Positions 28,601-37,444 of a DNA stretch of 64,000 bases are shown here, in pieces (positions within the stretch are counted from its first letter, which is position 1; every line of letters starts with the position of its first letter). The DNA lies in NCBI GenBank assembly GCA_946402275.1, contig CAMIVY010000009.1, positions 39,035 through 103,034 on the forward strand, in the 5' to 3' direction. The notes under the pieces were generated by a model. The model saw only the letters and a program-made list of their open reading frames with translations, did no database searches and was not told the origin of the DNA. A program made the position numbers and the translations under genes. This DNA comes from an uncultured Prevotella sp. GTDB lineage: Bacteria > Bacteroidota > Bacteroidia > Bacteroidales > Bacteroidaceae.

Positions 28601-28635
28601 TTTATTGCATAACAAAAGAGTTGGGTATGATATGA
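25627..28635 (+). CDS. DUF4062 - NACHT/STAND ATPase - TPR protein
   Basis: This is a 1002-residue protein. DUF4062 covers residues ~8-100 (IRIFISSTFKDMQEERDYL, then YFIGIIGNRYGWCPP). The STAND ATPase has Walker A VVTGESGIGKSALM near residues 247-260 and Walker B PLVIVLDGINQIAD near 330-345. From ~660 onward there are TPR repeats (for example AKQYYNLGSLYNRWDKLQKA). In such sensors, ligand binding by the repeats drives ATP-dependent oligomerisation that activates the N-terminal effector domain. The stop overlaps the start of the next gene (ATGA). Unlike its relative at 580-4032, the P-loop is intact. Confidence 0.85.
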   Translation: MISKLDNRQIRIFISSTFKDMQEERDYLITKVFPLLQAEAEKRDVTVTPLDLRWGITEDDARSGKVLQICLQEIENSQPYFIGIIGNRYGWCPPKEEFEKNEILQERWGDWLKRDLDNGLSVTEMEIQYGVLRSKNDVRAHFFLKRGGNIESDNEEKLEKLKAAIRKDGRYPVDDYSSPAELGELLKESFMTMLNELYPSDSLSVLERNRNIQRAFLRSRTEVYIAHEENFEVLDNFLNDPEQSYFVVTGESGIGKSALMANWIMRHQEDTDRNIAYHFVGSSNIQGSYQQIALCLSREISDIYNLSASMSSDSKKPEDILQDCVYSVAGKKPLVIVLDGINQIADENGAKLLNWLPQAPKNVKFLFSTLNDDITMETFRNRNYPVYTIHSLDTKQKKKLVGKYLRKYGKSLPNHQVNHIICAPICANTLVLRTLLDELVNFGCYERLSERIDYYLTSDCAESFFQRVLSRFEEDFGKELVREVFGLIAVSKNGLSENEILGIVGLDSQIEWSQLYCAIRHYLTLKNTLITFSHHYISDAVTLRYSESLQYLREDIIRYFEIVRTIRTYDELPYQYYMLGKKEPLLQTILNFEVADYHLKNSYSLFGQYWTKILASDTHPQNLLYSYLIRCDEINYTNATIIANIGIFFEDYFGIRGVSLAYSYKALEIIEDRKDNSSADAALIYGNIGVTITECGNVDKFPEAESFFKFAIRQQQKKFGSKSFEVAKQYYNLGSLYNRWDKLQKAKECLILAYNNYEETLDPNNIHFASVLVQLGSVYNQLGEFSQALELLTKAKDMYFSYNLTLVEQVADIYYNFAGIYSNMGFEYENRENTDKAIEYCRKAIEIIERTTRFSRRGTGLYYSLLGRIYVHIGEFDIAQNCLLKAIDIYKETVGEDARELYDAYFCMAKLYKEMGKIKEANAYFLICSVYFEDTYGEEHINTAIVNHSYGYTLYDNNKKLLAREYMLKALKVFEKEYGMTDERTRSLSTDIYCITKELGMI

Positions 28636-31600
28636 TTAATCACGAACAAAATATGAGCAAGGAAAAAGAATATTTCGCATTTATAAGCTATCAACGCGAT
28701 GACGAAGAATGGGCTAAATGGTTGGCACATGAACTAGAGCATTACCATTTACCATTAACATTGAATGGACGGGAAGATTTGCCGCAGAATCTCCGACCGA
28801 TATTTAGAGATATTGATGAATTAAGTGCAGGAAATCTTCCTCGTCAGATTAATCAAGCATTGAGAAGCTCCAAGTATCTAATTGTGATTTGTTCTCCTCG
28901 TTCTGCAAAATCGCCATGGGTAAATAAGGAAATACAGGAGTTCATTAATTTAGGTAAGACGGATAAAATCTTCCCTTTTATTGTAGATGGTATAGCTATG
29001 TGCAAGAATCCAGAAGATCCCAAAGAATGCTTTCCTCCTGCATTACGCAATTTGCCAAAAGACGAAGAAAGATTAGGCGCAAATGTTAATGAAAATGGAC
29101 ACGGAATAAATAAATTAAGAACATGCGATGATTGCCCAATTAAGGGTAAAAAAAAGAATTTGGGCGACATTAATGAGAAGGGCCGTGATGCTGCAGTTGT
29201 AAAAATCGTTGCAGGTATGTTGGGACTTAGCTTTGATTCTCTTTGGATGCGATATGAGCAGGAAAAAGTTGAGGAAGAAAGGAAAATTAAAGAACAAAGA
29301 GATAATTTGTTAAAAATGCAAAGCAAATATCTTTCTGAAAAAGTTCTTCAACTTGCTACTGAAGGCGACGTGTATTCAGCGAGAAGATTGGCCTTGGAAA
29401 TATTGCCCCAAAATATTGATTATCCCGAAAGACCTTATGTACCCGAAGCAGAATTTGCAATACGTGAGACACTAAAATGTAAGGATATGATTATCTGGCA
29501 AGAACATGAAGAAGAAAAGAAAATTGAAAATTTTGCTATTCATCCAGACAGCCAATCCATCGCTATAGCCATTGGTTCTCAAATATTGCTTGTTAACTCT
29601 AAAAATGGGTTGGAGAATTATACTTTGAGTGGTCATTCTGATATTGTGACATCATTGTCGTTCAGCCCTGATGGAAAGTTCCTATTATCAGCTTCTGAAG
29701 ATAGAATGCTTCGTATTTGGGATATGTCTACTAGACAATGTGTTAATGTTCTGGAAGGACATAAGCGTATGGTTCAGCATGTAGCATGGAGTCCTCAAAA
29801 TAACATTTTGGCTTCTGCATCGTGGGATAATACGATTCGAATTTGGAATGCATATACTGGCAAATGTGTTCATATTCTAAATCACCATAATAGAAATGTA
29901 CTTTACGTATCTTTTAATATCCAAGGGAATCGATTAGTATCTTCTTCTAATGATCATTCCATATGTGTTTGGAATGTTGATAACGGGGTGTTGTTGTCAA
30001 CTCTGGATGGACATAACGATAGTGTTAACGCAGTTGTTTTTAGTGATAATGGAAAATTGATAGCTTCTGTGTCCGATGATCATACAATTAGAATTTGGGA
30101 CTCAGAGAGTGGCATGTGTCTTAAAACTATTCAACTACATTCTCAAATTCGCAGGTTACTATTTGCGCCAGACAATAACTTCCTAATATTTCCATATGGT
30201 AGAACTATTTGCTTATGGGATATCGAAAAAGCTATTTGTACCAAGTTCATAGGAGAGCACAAAGGAGATGTTATAGATCTTTTGCCCTTTAATAATTTCA
30301 AATATGTCATGTCTTCTTCAACAGATGGTACTATTCGCATTTGGAGTTTAGAGCAAGAATTGTGTGGACGAACCTACGGAGGAAACAAGAATTGTACAAA
30401 TGCTATTGTTTATAGCCCTGATTATAAAAGCATAGTCACAGGAACGGATAATTATGTTAGAGTATGGGATGTAGACACTGAAGAACTAGAACAAGAATTT
30501 TATGTTTCTGGTCGAGTTGAAAAGTGTATATACAATAGTCTAGGGAATTATATTATGTCATATTCTGAGTATGATTTAGAATATTCGATTTCTATTTATG
30601 ATATTTATTTGAAAAAGATTATCAAGTCGGTTGACGGGAAATTTCCCCAACTTCTTAAGAATGGTGATTCTTTTATCTATTTAGGGACAAAAGAAGGCAG
30701 CGACACTATATACCTTCAAAGCATTTGTGACAAAGAACCAACAAAACTATTTGTTAATGACACTGGGTATGTAACACAATTATCGATAAACGATTCTGAG
30801 ACTATGATTGCCTTAGGAACATATAGCGGTGTAATAAAAGTATGGGATATAAAATCAAGAGAATGTATTCATTTATTTAAGAAAAACAATCATATTGTCA
30901 ATGATTTGACTTTTGATTCAAAAGAGAATGTCATTGCAGCTGCCAGTGGAAGTGATATTTCAGTATGGGATTTAAACAAAGGCGAATTAGTTGTGGCTTT
31001 TGAGCACAGTGAAGGAGCTATTTGTACGAAGATTGCTTTTAATCCAGATAATTCAATAATAATGTCTTTATACAACAATGGAGATCTCTTTTTGTGGAAT
31101 ATTAATTCAAACAATGTAGTTAAATGCAAAGGTCACACAAAAACAATTAATTCAATATCTATTAGCCCTGATGGTCAAAGAATTTTAACCGCTTCTTCTG
31201 ATAAGACCATAAGATTATGGGATGTACTTTCTGGAGGGTGCCTCAAAATCTTGGAAAACCATTCTGATTTAGATAATATTGCTATTTTCAACAAGGATTG
31301 TAGCCGTATTATTTCTGCTTCACAAAATGATGTTGTCCTAGTTTGGGACACAAGAACTTTCAAAGTTTTAACTGCTATCGAGAAAGTGGATAAAATTGCA
31401 GTCCGCCCTAATAGCCACGATATGGTAGCCATTTCTCCTAGAAGTATAAAGATTAGGAATATTGCTAGCGGAGAAATTGTGTTGTTCTTATATGAAAGTG
31501 AAGGGACTATCTCCGATTTTGTATTTGATCCATCTGGCTTATTTATTTTAACTTCTGCATTTAGGTATGAAAAAGCAACGTCTTTGAGGGACAAAAATAT

Positions 31601-32510
31601 TAATTCTTTTTCTTTTGTATCAATAATTAGATTAGTTAATGTAAATAATGGAGAATGTATATGGCATTCCTGCATTGGTGGTTTAATTAATGCAATAGCC
31701 ATATCGTCAAATGCTAAATTCATTTTATTTTCTAGGGAGAATAATAACATTAGTATTTGGGATAGAGTGGCAGGGGTATATAAGAAAGACCTGATAGGAC
31801 ATACTGATATTATTAAAACGATAGCTATCGACCATAGTGAAAAATTTGTTGTTTCTTCGTCACAAGATGGCACTGTCCGCATATGGGATTTCTGTAGTGG
31901 AAAATGTTTGTATGTTCTTGAAAATGCATGTAATAAAAATACGGCTAACTCATTGATAATGCACCCAACACGACCTCTTATTGCTTTTATAACCTCAAGC
32001 TACGAATATCGAGTATGGAATATACTGACAAGAGAATACATGCTATTGAGAGATGATGGGATTGTGGAGAAATCCAGATTAGGTGCGAATGCAAATTTTA
32101 GTATAGATGGGAGATTTTTACTTGTTACATATAATTCAAGTAAGAAATCTTTCATAAGACTTTTTGATTTGGATTCTGAGAAACTGATAAAATCAATCGT
32201 GGTTGGTGGGATTTGTGTTAGCAACAAATATTCTGTTCCATTCAATAAGGATATGCAAATACTGGTAAGATGTCCTGATGGAATTTTTTTATACGATCTA
32301 AATAGTGGAATGCGTTCTGCAGAAGTGAGTAAAGATAAAAATTTTACGGCCTCTTTCTCTCCTTGTGAAAGCTACATAATATGTCATGGCGTTAGTACCT
32401 ATTCAATCTATGAATACTCGTCATTAAGAGATATTTTACAGAAGACGAGAGACCAATTGCAAGATACTACTATACCACAAGAATTACGTGATAAATACTA
32501 TATTATTTGA
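28632..32510 (+). CDS. TIR-WD40 protein, copy 1
   Basis: This ~1292-residue protein starts at the ATG that overlaps the previous stop. TIR domain ~15-190: YFAFISYQRDDEEWAKWL, FRDIDELSAGNLP and SPWVNKEIQEF, whose Glu is the likely catalytic residue. Compared with copy 2 it has an extra ~25-residue stretch containing CDDCPIKGKKKN. A coiled coil links to roughly twenty WD40 blades (motifs such as LRIWDMSTRQC and IRIWNAYTGKC), enough for two or three propellers; several blades in the middle and at the end are degenerate. WD40 arrays act as the sensor or scaffold in STAND/TIR conflict proteins. No ATPase domain is present, so regulation must be by partners. Confidence 0.85.
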   Translation: MINHEQNMSKEKEYFAFISYQRDDEEWAKWLAHELEHYHLPLTLNGREDLPQNLRPIFRDIDELSAGNLPRQINQALRSSKYLIVICSPRSAKSPWVNKEIQEFINLGKTDKIFPFIVDGIAMCKNPEDPKECFPPALRNLPKDEERLGANVNENGHGINKLRTCDDCPIKGKKKNLGDINEKGRDAAVVKIVAGMLGLSFDSLWMRYEQEKVEEERKIKEQRDNLLKMQSKYLSEKVLQLATEGDVYSARRLALEILPQNIDYPERPYVPEAEFAIRETLKCKDMIIWQEHEEEKKIENFAIHPDSQSIAIAIGSQILLVNSKNGLENYTLSGHSDIVTSLSFSPDGKFLLSASEDRMLRIWDMSTRQCVNVLEGHKRMVQHVAWSPQNNILASASWDNTIRIWNAYTGKCVHILNHHNRNVLYVSFNIQGNRLVSSSNDHSICVWNVDNGVLLSTLDGHNDSVNAVVFSDNGKLIASVSDDHTIRIWDSESGMCLKTIQLHSQIRRLLFAPDNNFLIFPYGRTICLWDIEKAICTKFIGEHKGDVIDLLPFNNFKYVMSSSTDGTIRIWSLEQELCGRTYGGNKNCTNAIVYSPDYKSIVTGTDNYVRVWDVDTEELEQEFYVSGRVEKCIYNSLGNYIMSYSEYDLEYSISIYDIYLKKIIKSVDGKFPQLLKNGDSFIYLGTKEGSDTIYLQSICDKEPTKLFVNDTGYVTQLSINDSETMIALGTYSGVIKVWDIKSRECIHLFKKNNHIVNDLTFDSKENVIAAASGSDISVWDLNKGELVVAFEHSEGAICTKIAFNPDNSIIMSLYNNGDLFLWNINSNNVVKCKGHTKTINSISISPDGQRILTASSDKTIRLWDVLSGGCLKILENHSDLDNIAIFNKDCSRIISASQNDVVLVWDTRTFKVLTAIEKVDKIAVRPNSHDMVAISPRSIKIRNIASGEIVLFLYESEGTISDFVFDPSGLFILTSAFRYEKATSLRDKNINSFSFVSIIRLVNVNNGECIWHSCIGGLINAIAISSNAKFILFSRENNNISIWDRVAGVYKKDLIGHTDIIKTIAIDHSEKFVVSSSQDGTVRIWDFCSGKCLYVLENACNKNTANSLIMHPTRPLIAFITSSYEYRVWNILTREYMLLRDDGIVEKSRLGANANFSIDGRFLLVTYNSSKKSFIRLFDLDSEKLIKSIVVGGICVSNKYSVPFNKDMQILVRCPDGIFLYDLNSGMRSAEVSKDKNFTASFSPCESYIICHGVSTYSIYEYSSLRDILQKTRDQLQDTTIPQELRDKYYII

Positions 32511-32541
32511 AATGAACATATATTTTTAGTGTAAGTGTAGC

Positions 32542-35142
32542 ATGGAGTCAAATAAAGATTATTTCGCATTTATAAGCTACAAGAGTGAAGATGCAGAATG
32601 GGCAACGTGGTTGCAGCATGAGTTGGAGCACTACCATCTGCCCGCATCCTTCAATGGTCGTACAGACGTGCCGCAAGAGTTACGCCCTGTGTTTCGCGAT
32701 ATAGATGAACTCAGTGCAGGTAATCTGCCTGAGCAAATCAAACAGGCACTCACAAGCTCACAGAATTTAATTGTGATCTGTTCTCCACAGGCAGCAGAGT
32801 CACCTTGGGTGAATCAGGAAGTGGAAACTTTTATTTCCCTTGGCAGAACTGACCGCATATTCCCTTTCATCGTCGAGGGCAACTCGCCTTCAGAATTCTT
32901 TCCTCCTGCATTACGAGACCTCCCCAAAGAGGAAGAACGTCTTGGAGGTGATATAAGTAAGAAAGGAAGGGACGCAGCCTTTGTCAAGGTCGTTGCAGGT
33001 ATGCTGGGGGTTGGTTTTGATTCTTTGTGGAATCGGTATGAAAAGGAAAAGGCCGAAGAAGAAAGAAAACAAAGGGAGCAAAGAGACAGACTACTTATCA
33101 GTCAGAGTCGTTTTCTGGCAGAGAAAGCGATAGCCTTAACCAGACAAGGAAACTTTAGGCTTGCTTGTTTGCTGGCAATAGAAGCATTGCCCGAAGATCT
33201 CGAACATCCAAATAGACCGTACACTAAGGAAGCGGAAATTGCTTTGAGAAAGGCTACAGAAAACGACGTTTTTGTTGCAGAAGGAAAAGATGGCTATTTC
33301 TTTAATAATGCCAGAAATATTATTTATGCTTCTGATGCTGCAATTAAAATATGTGATTCTTTAAATGGGGATATCATCCATTGCTGGCCGGGGAATGATG
33401 AAGGAACTGGGGATATTCTTTTAAGCAATAACTGTAAACTTTTGGCAGCAATATCTTATCGAGATAGTTACAATGGCTCTGTTGGTGTTAATATATGGAA
33501 TTTAGAGGAAAGCAGATGCATAAAAAGTTTATATTTTGACACTTTAATCTGTAATGTTCATTTTAGTCCTAATAATGAATTCATCGTCTTAATGTCGGAG
33601 AAGCGGTTAATAGATAGATTTGATTTAGTGATATGGAATATAAAAAATGACAGCCAAATGAAAATTGGTTTTTCGGAATCTTTCACATACACAATAAGTC
33701 ATGATAGTAGTAAAATATTGGTGATATCTCCTGATACAATTACTCTGTGGGATATGAGAACAGCAAAAATCATTAGGAATTTTGGAAAACAAGATGTAAT
33801 TCGAGCTTTTTACAGTCCTTTCGGAGGTTATCTTGCGATTGAAAGAACCAATCATACAGTGTGTATATATGATATTGTCTCTTCTCGCCCTATAAGGACA
33901 TTTTTGGGTCATAGTAAGGCATTAACTTCACTCTGTTTTAGCAAGAACAATAAATATATAGTAACAGCATCACATGATAAAACTGTGAAAATCTGGAATA
34001 TCGAGAATGGGGAAAGCGAAAAGGATTTTGTCTTTGACGATGTTGTGTATAGCGTTACTTTTAGCCCTGATGGTAAAAAAATACTATATGAGAAATCTTC
34101 ACAGGTATTTGATTCTGCTCCCATAGAATCCAAGGTGAAAGAGATAAGACTACAAAACATTATCCCACAGTCTGAACCTATTGTACTTAATAAAATAGAA
34201 ATTGATGATAGTGTTCATTATGCTGATTTTAGCCCCAATGACCAACTGGCAGTTTCTTCATATGCTAATGGTTATATTGCTATATGGAACACAAATAACA
34301 GGAAATGTATTCGCTCTATTAATGCACATGGTTCTCATCACGTTAATACGGTCAAATTCAACCATTCTGGGGATTATGTCATCACATCTTCTTCTGATGG
34401 ACTAATAAGAATCTGGAGAGTTAAAGATGGAGAATGCCTAATAACTATTAAAGGTCACAACGAGAGCGTAACATCTGCTTTTTTTGATTTTAATGATGAA
34501 AAAATAATATCTACATCTACAGACTCAACTATAAGAATTTGGAATAAATATGGTGAATGTAAAAATGTATTGACAAAAGATGATTTTTATATAACTATTG
34601 CCGCAATTAGTCCTGATGGGACAATCATTGCATCAAATGCAAGTGAAGGAGACGATAACTATATATTAATATGGGATGTCAATAGTGGCGAGATTGTTAA
34701 ATGTTTAGCAGGACACAAAGGGGAAATAACATCACTTTCCTTTAGTTCAAAGGGGGATTACCTTGTCTCAGGTTCAGGCTTGAATGATTATACAATAAGG
34801 ATATGGGATATAAAAAATGGCAATTGTCTAAAAGTACTTACAGGTCATTGTGATATTGTCTGTTCTGTCGAATTTTCACATGATGACAGTCTTATTTTAT
34901 CTGCTTCTTGGGACAACACAATTAAGATTTGGGAAAACGATAGGGTCCAAACGCTCTATGGGCATTCAGATGGTGTTAACTCTGCTTTTTTTAGCAGTGA
35001 TGACAAAAAAATAATATCAGCATCCGATGACAAAACTGTTAGAATATGGAGTTATCAACCTTTACAGGAACTAATACATTACACAAGAAGGAAATTTCAC
35101 CCACTTACACAAATAGAGAAAATCAATTATTATTTAGAATAA
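32542..35142 (+). CDS. TIR-WD40 protein, copy 2
   Basis: This 866-residue protein is a paralogue of the preceding gene. TIR domain ~5-160: YFAFISYKSEDAEWATWL, FRDIDELSAGNLP, SPWVNQEVETF. The same coiled-coil linker (KAEEERKQREQRDRLL) leads to about 13-14 WD40 blades (VKIWNIENGES, IRIWDIKNGNC), consistent with two seven-bladed propellers. The TIR part is more GC-rich than the AT-rich WD40 part, which suggests the two halves have different histories. It follows copy 1 after 31 bp and precedes the PrsW-like gene by 11 bp. Confidence 0.85.
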   Translation: MESNKDYFAFISYKSEDAEWATWLQHELEHYHLPASFNGRTDVPQELRPVFRDIDELSAGNLPEQIKQALTSSQNLIVICSPQAAESPWVNQEVETFISLGRTDRIFPFIVEGNSPSEFFPPALRDLPKEEERLGGDISKKGRDAAFVKVVAGMLGVGFDSLWNRYEKEKAEEERKQREQRDRLLISQSRFLAEKAIALTRQGNFRLACLLAIEALPEDLEHPNRPYTKEAEIALRKATENDVFVAEGKDGYFFNNARNIIYASDAAIKICDSLNGDIIHCWPGNDEGTGDILLSNNCKLLAAISYRDSYNGSVGVNIWNLEESRCIKSLYFDTLICNVHFSPNNEFIVLMSEKRLIDRFDLVIWNIKNDSQMKIGFSESFTYTISHDSSKILVISPDTITLWDMRTAKIIRNFGKQDVIRAFYSPFGGYLAIERTNHTVCIYDIVSSRPIRTFLGHSKALTSLCFSKNNKYIVTASHDKTVKIWNIENGESEKDFVFDDVVYSVTFSPDGKKILYEKSSQVFDSAPIESKVKEIRLQNIIPQSEPIVLNKIEIDDSVHYADFSPNDQLAVSSYANGYIAIWNTNNRKCIRSINAHGSHHVNTVKFNHSGDYVITSSSDGLIRIWRVKDGECLITIKGHNESVTSAFFDFNDEKIISTSTDSTIRIWNKYGECKNVLTKDDFYITIAAISPDGTIIASNASEGDDNYILIWDVNSGEIVKCLAGHKGEITSLSFSSKGDYLVSGSGLNDYTIRIWDIKNGNCLKVLTGHCDIVCSVEFSHDDSLILSASWDNTIKIWENDRVQTLYGHSDGVNSAFFSSDDKKIISASDDKTVRIWSYQPLQELIHYTRRKFHPLTQIEKINYYLE

Positions 35143-35153
35143 TTTATAGAGGC

Positions 35154-35864
35154 ATGAATACGATGATTATCTTATCAGCAGCACTTGTACCAGCCGCTCT
35201 GTTATGGTTGTATATATGGAAGAAAGATACGCAGAAAGAACCGACCTGTTGGCTGGTGAAGGCAGTACTATGGGGCATTGGTATCTGTATTCCTGTCGCC
35301 CTTGTTGAGGGTGGAATTGAGGTATCGCTGTTCGGCGTGGATGGAAAACCATCTAGTCTGTTTGGAACAACAACTATGGCTTTCATAGTAGCTGCATTGC
35401 CTGAAGAGACTTTTAAATTGTTTGCCCTATGGATGATTTTACGAAAGAACCCTTATTTTGACGAGCACTTTGATGGTATTGTGTATGCTGTATGTGTGGG
35501 GTTGGGATTCGCAGCGTTCGAGAATATCATGTATGTATTTAGTGAGGAGGACTGGGTGTCTACAGCTATCGTCCGTGCATTGTTGGCAGTACCTGGTCAT
35601 TATGCTTTTGCGATACTGATGGGATACTATTATTCGGTGTACCATTTTGTGGATCACTCTCCGAAAGTTGCTGCCTGTGTCCTATTGGTTCCAATATTAG
35701 CACATGGCGCATATGATGCTATTGCGATGAGTGGTATGATTAATCAGTATATTGGGGGACTGAGTTTCTTTGTCCTTATCTACTTCTGTGTGAAGATGCA
35801 TAAGGTGGCGAAAACTAAAGTACTTGCATTAATAAAGAAAGATAAAGATAGTTCTATAGTTTAA
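35154..35864 (+). CDS. PrsW-like intramembrane protease
   Basis: This 236-residue protein has about seven hydrophobic helices. It contains the PrsW glutamate pair (AALPEETFKLFALW) and the second motif FAAFENIMYVF, and PGHYAFAILMGYYY and AHGAYDA supply conserved histidines. PrsW/CPBP-type membrane proteases cleave membrane anti-sigma factors or mature peptides. The start at 35154 is taken because the upstream open frame overlaps the WD40 gene. In this operon it may release or process a membrane partner such as the STAND protein at 37445 (inference). Confidence 0.8.
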   Translation: MNTMIILSAALVPAALLWLYIWKKDTQKEPTCWLVKAVLWGIGICIPVALVEGGIEVSLFGVDGKPSSLFGTTTMAFIVAALPEETFKLFALWMILRKNPYFDEHFDGIVYAVCVGLGFAAFENIMYVFSEEDWVSTAIVRALLAVPGHYAFAILMGYYYSVYHFVDHSPKVAACVLLVPILAHGAYDAIAMSGMINQYIGGLSFFVLIYFCVKMHKVAKTKVLALIKKDKDSSIV

Positions 35865-35866
35865 AA

Positions 35867-37432
35867 ATGAATAATATGAGTAAACAACAGGCAGAATTAG
35901 AAGCTCTTGTAAAAGAAGTTCTAAAAAAACAGGATCGCATTATCCCTATTATAGGTGATGATTGCTATGTTGGTCGTATTGGGAATGGAAACAATCAGCA
36001 AATTCTTCCATTACAACAATGGATTGCGGAAGAATTGCTTGAAGACAATTCAACTAACGAAACGAAGAATAAGATATATTCTGAAGGTTATCATGGACTT
36101 GATTTATTATTTGAGGAATACAAACGAATAAATGAAGATTTAGGATTTGTTGACTATAAGGACGCAGTAATCTCATGCATAGACAAAGGTGTCAAGGACA
36201 AAAGATTGTTCCTAAGAAAGGATGTGAAAGATTTCTTGTCGTTTGGAAAATTTGAAGTTATCGCGACAACATGTCCATATCATATTTTAGAAAAAGAACT
36301 ATTATGGGGGAAGAAAACATATAATGTTAGTAGTTTCGCTCCAATATCATCGAAAGAGGGTTCAAAGTCTGAAGCGTCGTTAAAACTCCCTTCTATTTAT
36401 CAAGTATTTGGTGATTGTGAAGGTGAATTTGTTGCCGGCGAAGAAGACCTTCTGAAATTTCTGCATTACCTCAATCAGACGGATACAGAAAAGGGATTTG
36501 GAGCAAGTCAACTTGTCAAATACATTAAGGATAAAGGACAAGACAACAAAGGGTTGGGGTTATTAATGCCTATCGGATGCGGTAATCTGCCAAATTGGCT
36601 TTTCCGCTTTTTGTGGTATCCATTTAGTCAAGACAGATTAATTGGAAGTGACAAGAATAATCAAGGTGGAGTGTGGCATAAACATAGCACTGATGAGAAC
36701 TTTTACAAATTCCTACGTAAATATCGCTTCAAAACTTTTTCTGACTCTACAGATTCTCTGAAAGAGGAAGGAATGGAAGGAGACCCTGTATTGCTAAGAT
36801 TAACGATGGAGTTTCAAAGCCGAGTAAACGATTTACAGAAATATGCTTCATCAGAACTACAAGTTCAATGGGATGACAATGATGAATGGGACTTGTTTAT
36901 TTCATATGCCAGTGAAGATTTGATACTTGCTCAAAAGGTCTATGATATATTAACCACTTGTTGCGGTAAAAAGGTTTGGATGGATAATCGGGGCAGTATT
37001 AAACCTGGTGACCAATATTGGGATGCCATTCAACATGGTATAGAGCACTCCCATCAGTTCATTTTTATCATATCAGAGTCTTATTTGAGTAAAGCTATTG
37101 ATAAGAATCACATATATGAAACCGGCGAAATAGAACCTACAGGTGTGTATCAAGAAATCGAAAGAATTAAGCAATATTTTTTGGTAAAAAGAAGAGATGG
37201 TCAAAAAGGATATTCTTTTCCATTAATTATTGAAGGAACAAAAGTAACATATACAGACCACAACAAAGTATTGCATAAAAATGAAATACTTAGCAATGGC
37301 GTCCTGGAAAAATTACCCAAATATAAGGAATATGAAATGCTTCAAACAGACGTTTTGTTTTATCACATTCAGGATCTTATATGCAATGAGGAAACTTTAG
37401 AGAAGAGTTTAGTTAGTGTTTTTAACTCATAA
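35867..37432 (+). CDS. SIR2-like - TIR fusion protein
   Basis: This is a 521-residue protein. Residues ~20-240 follow the SIR2-like layout: RIIPIIGDDCYVGR in place of the GAGxS loop, VIATTCPYHILEKEL where TTNYD is usual, IYQVFGDCEG for the HG segment, and VAGEEDLLKFLHYL. The loop residues are atypical, so NAD+ hydrolysis is uncertain. Residues ~345-490 are a TIR domain (WDLFISYASEDLILAQKV, KVWMDNRGSIKPGDQYW, and GVYQEIERIKQYF with the candidate Glu). Both folds use NAD+ in defence proteins, and a SIR2-TIR pairing in one chain is uncommon. The gene starts two bases after the PrsW-like gene. Confidence 0.7.
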   Translation: MNNMSKQQAELEALVKEVLKKQDRIIPIIGDDCYVGRIGNGNNQQILPLQQWIAEELLEDNSTNETKNKIYSEGYHGLDLLFEEYKRINEDLGFVDYKDAVISCIDKGVKDKRLFLRKDVKDFLSFGKFEVIATTCPYHILEKELLWGKKTYNVSSFAPISSKEGSKSEASLKLPSIYQVFGDCEGEFVAGEEDLLKFLHYLNQTDTEKGFGASQLVKYIKDKGQDNKGLGLLMPIGCGNLPNWLFRFLWYPFSQDRLIGSDKNNQGGVWHKHSTDENFYKFLRKYRFKTFSDSTDSLKEEGMEGDPVLLRLTMEFQSRVNDLQKYASSELQVQWDDNDEWDLFISYASEDLILAQKVYDILTTCCGKKVWMDNRGSIKPGDQYWDAIQHGIEHSHQFIFIISESYLSKAIDKNHIYETGEIEPTGVYQEIERIKQYFLVKRRDGQKGYSFPLIIEGTKVTYTDHNKVLHKNEILSNGVLEKLPKYKEYEMLQTDVLFYHIQDLICNEETLEKSLVSVFNS

Positions 37433-37444
37433 TTTTGATAATAT

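Noticed and set aside
31175..31882. 235-codon open frame antisense to the first TIR-WD40 gene
   Set aside because: It lies wholly inside a strong coding gene on the other strand and has no recognisable motif or promoter.
35867..37432. Thoeris assignment for the SIR2-TIR gene
   Set aside because: Thoeris uses separate ThsB TIR and ThsA SIR2-SLOG proteins; no SLOG domain is seen.
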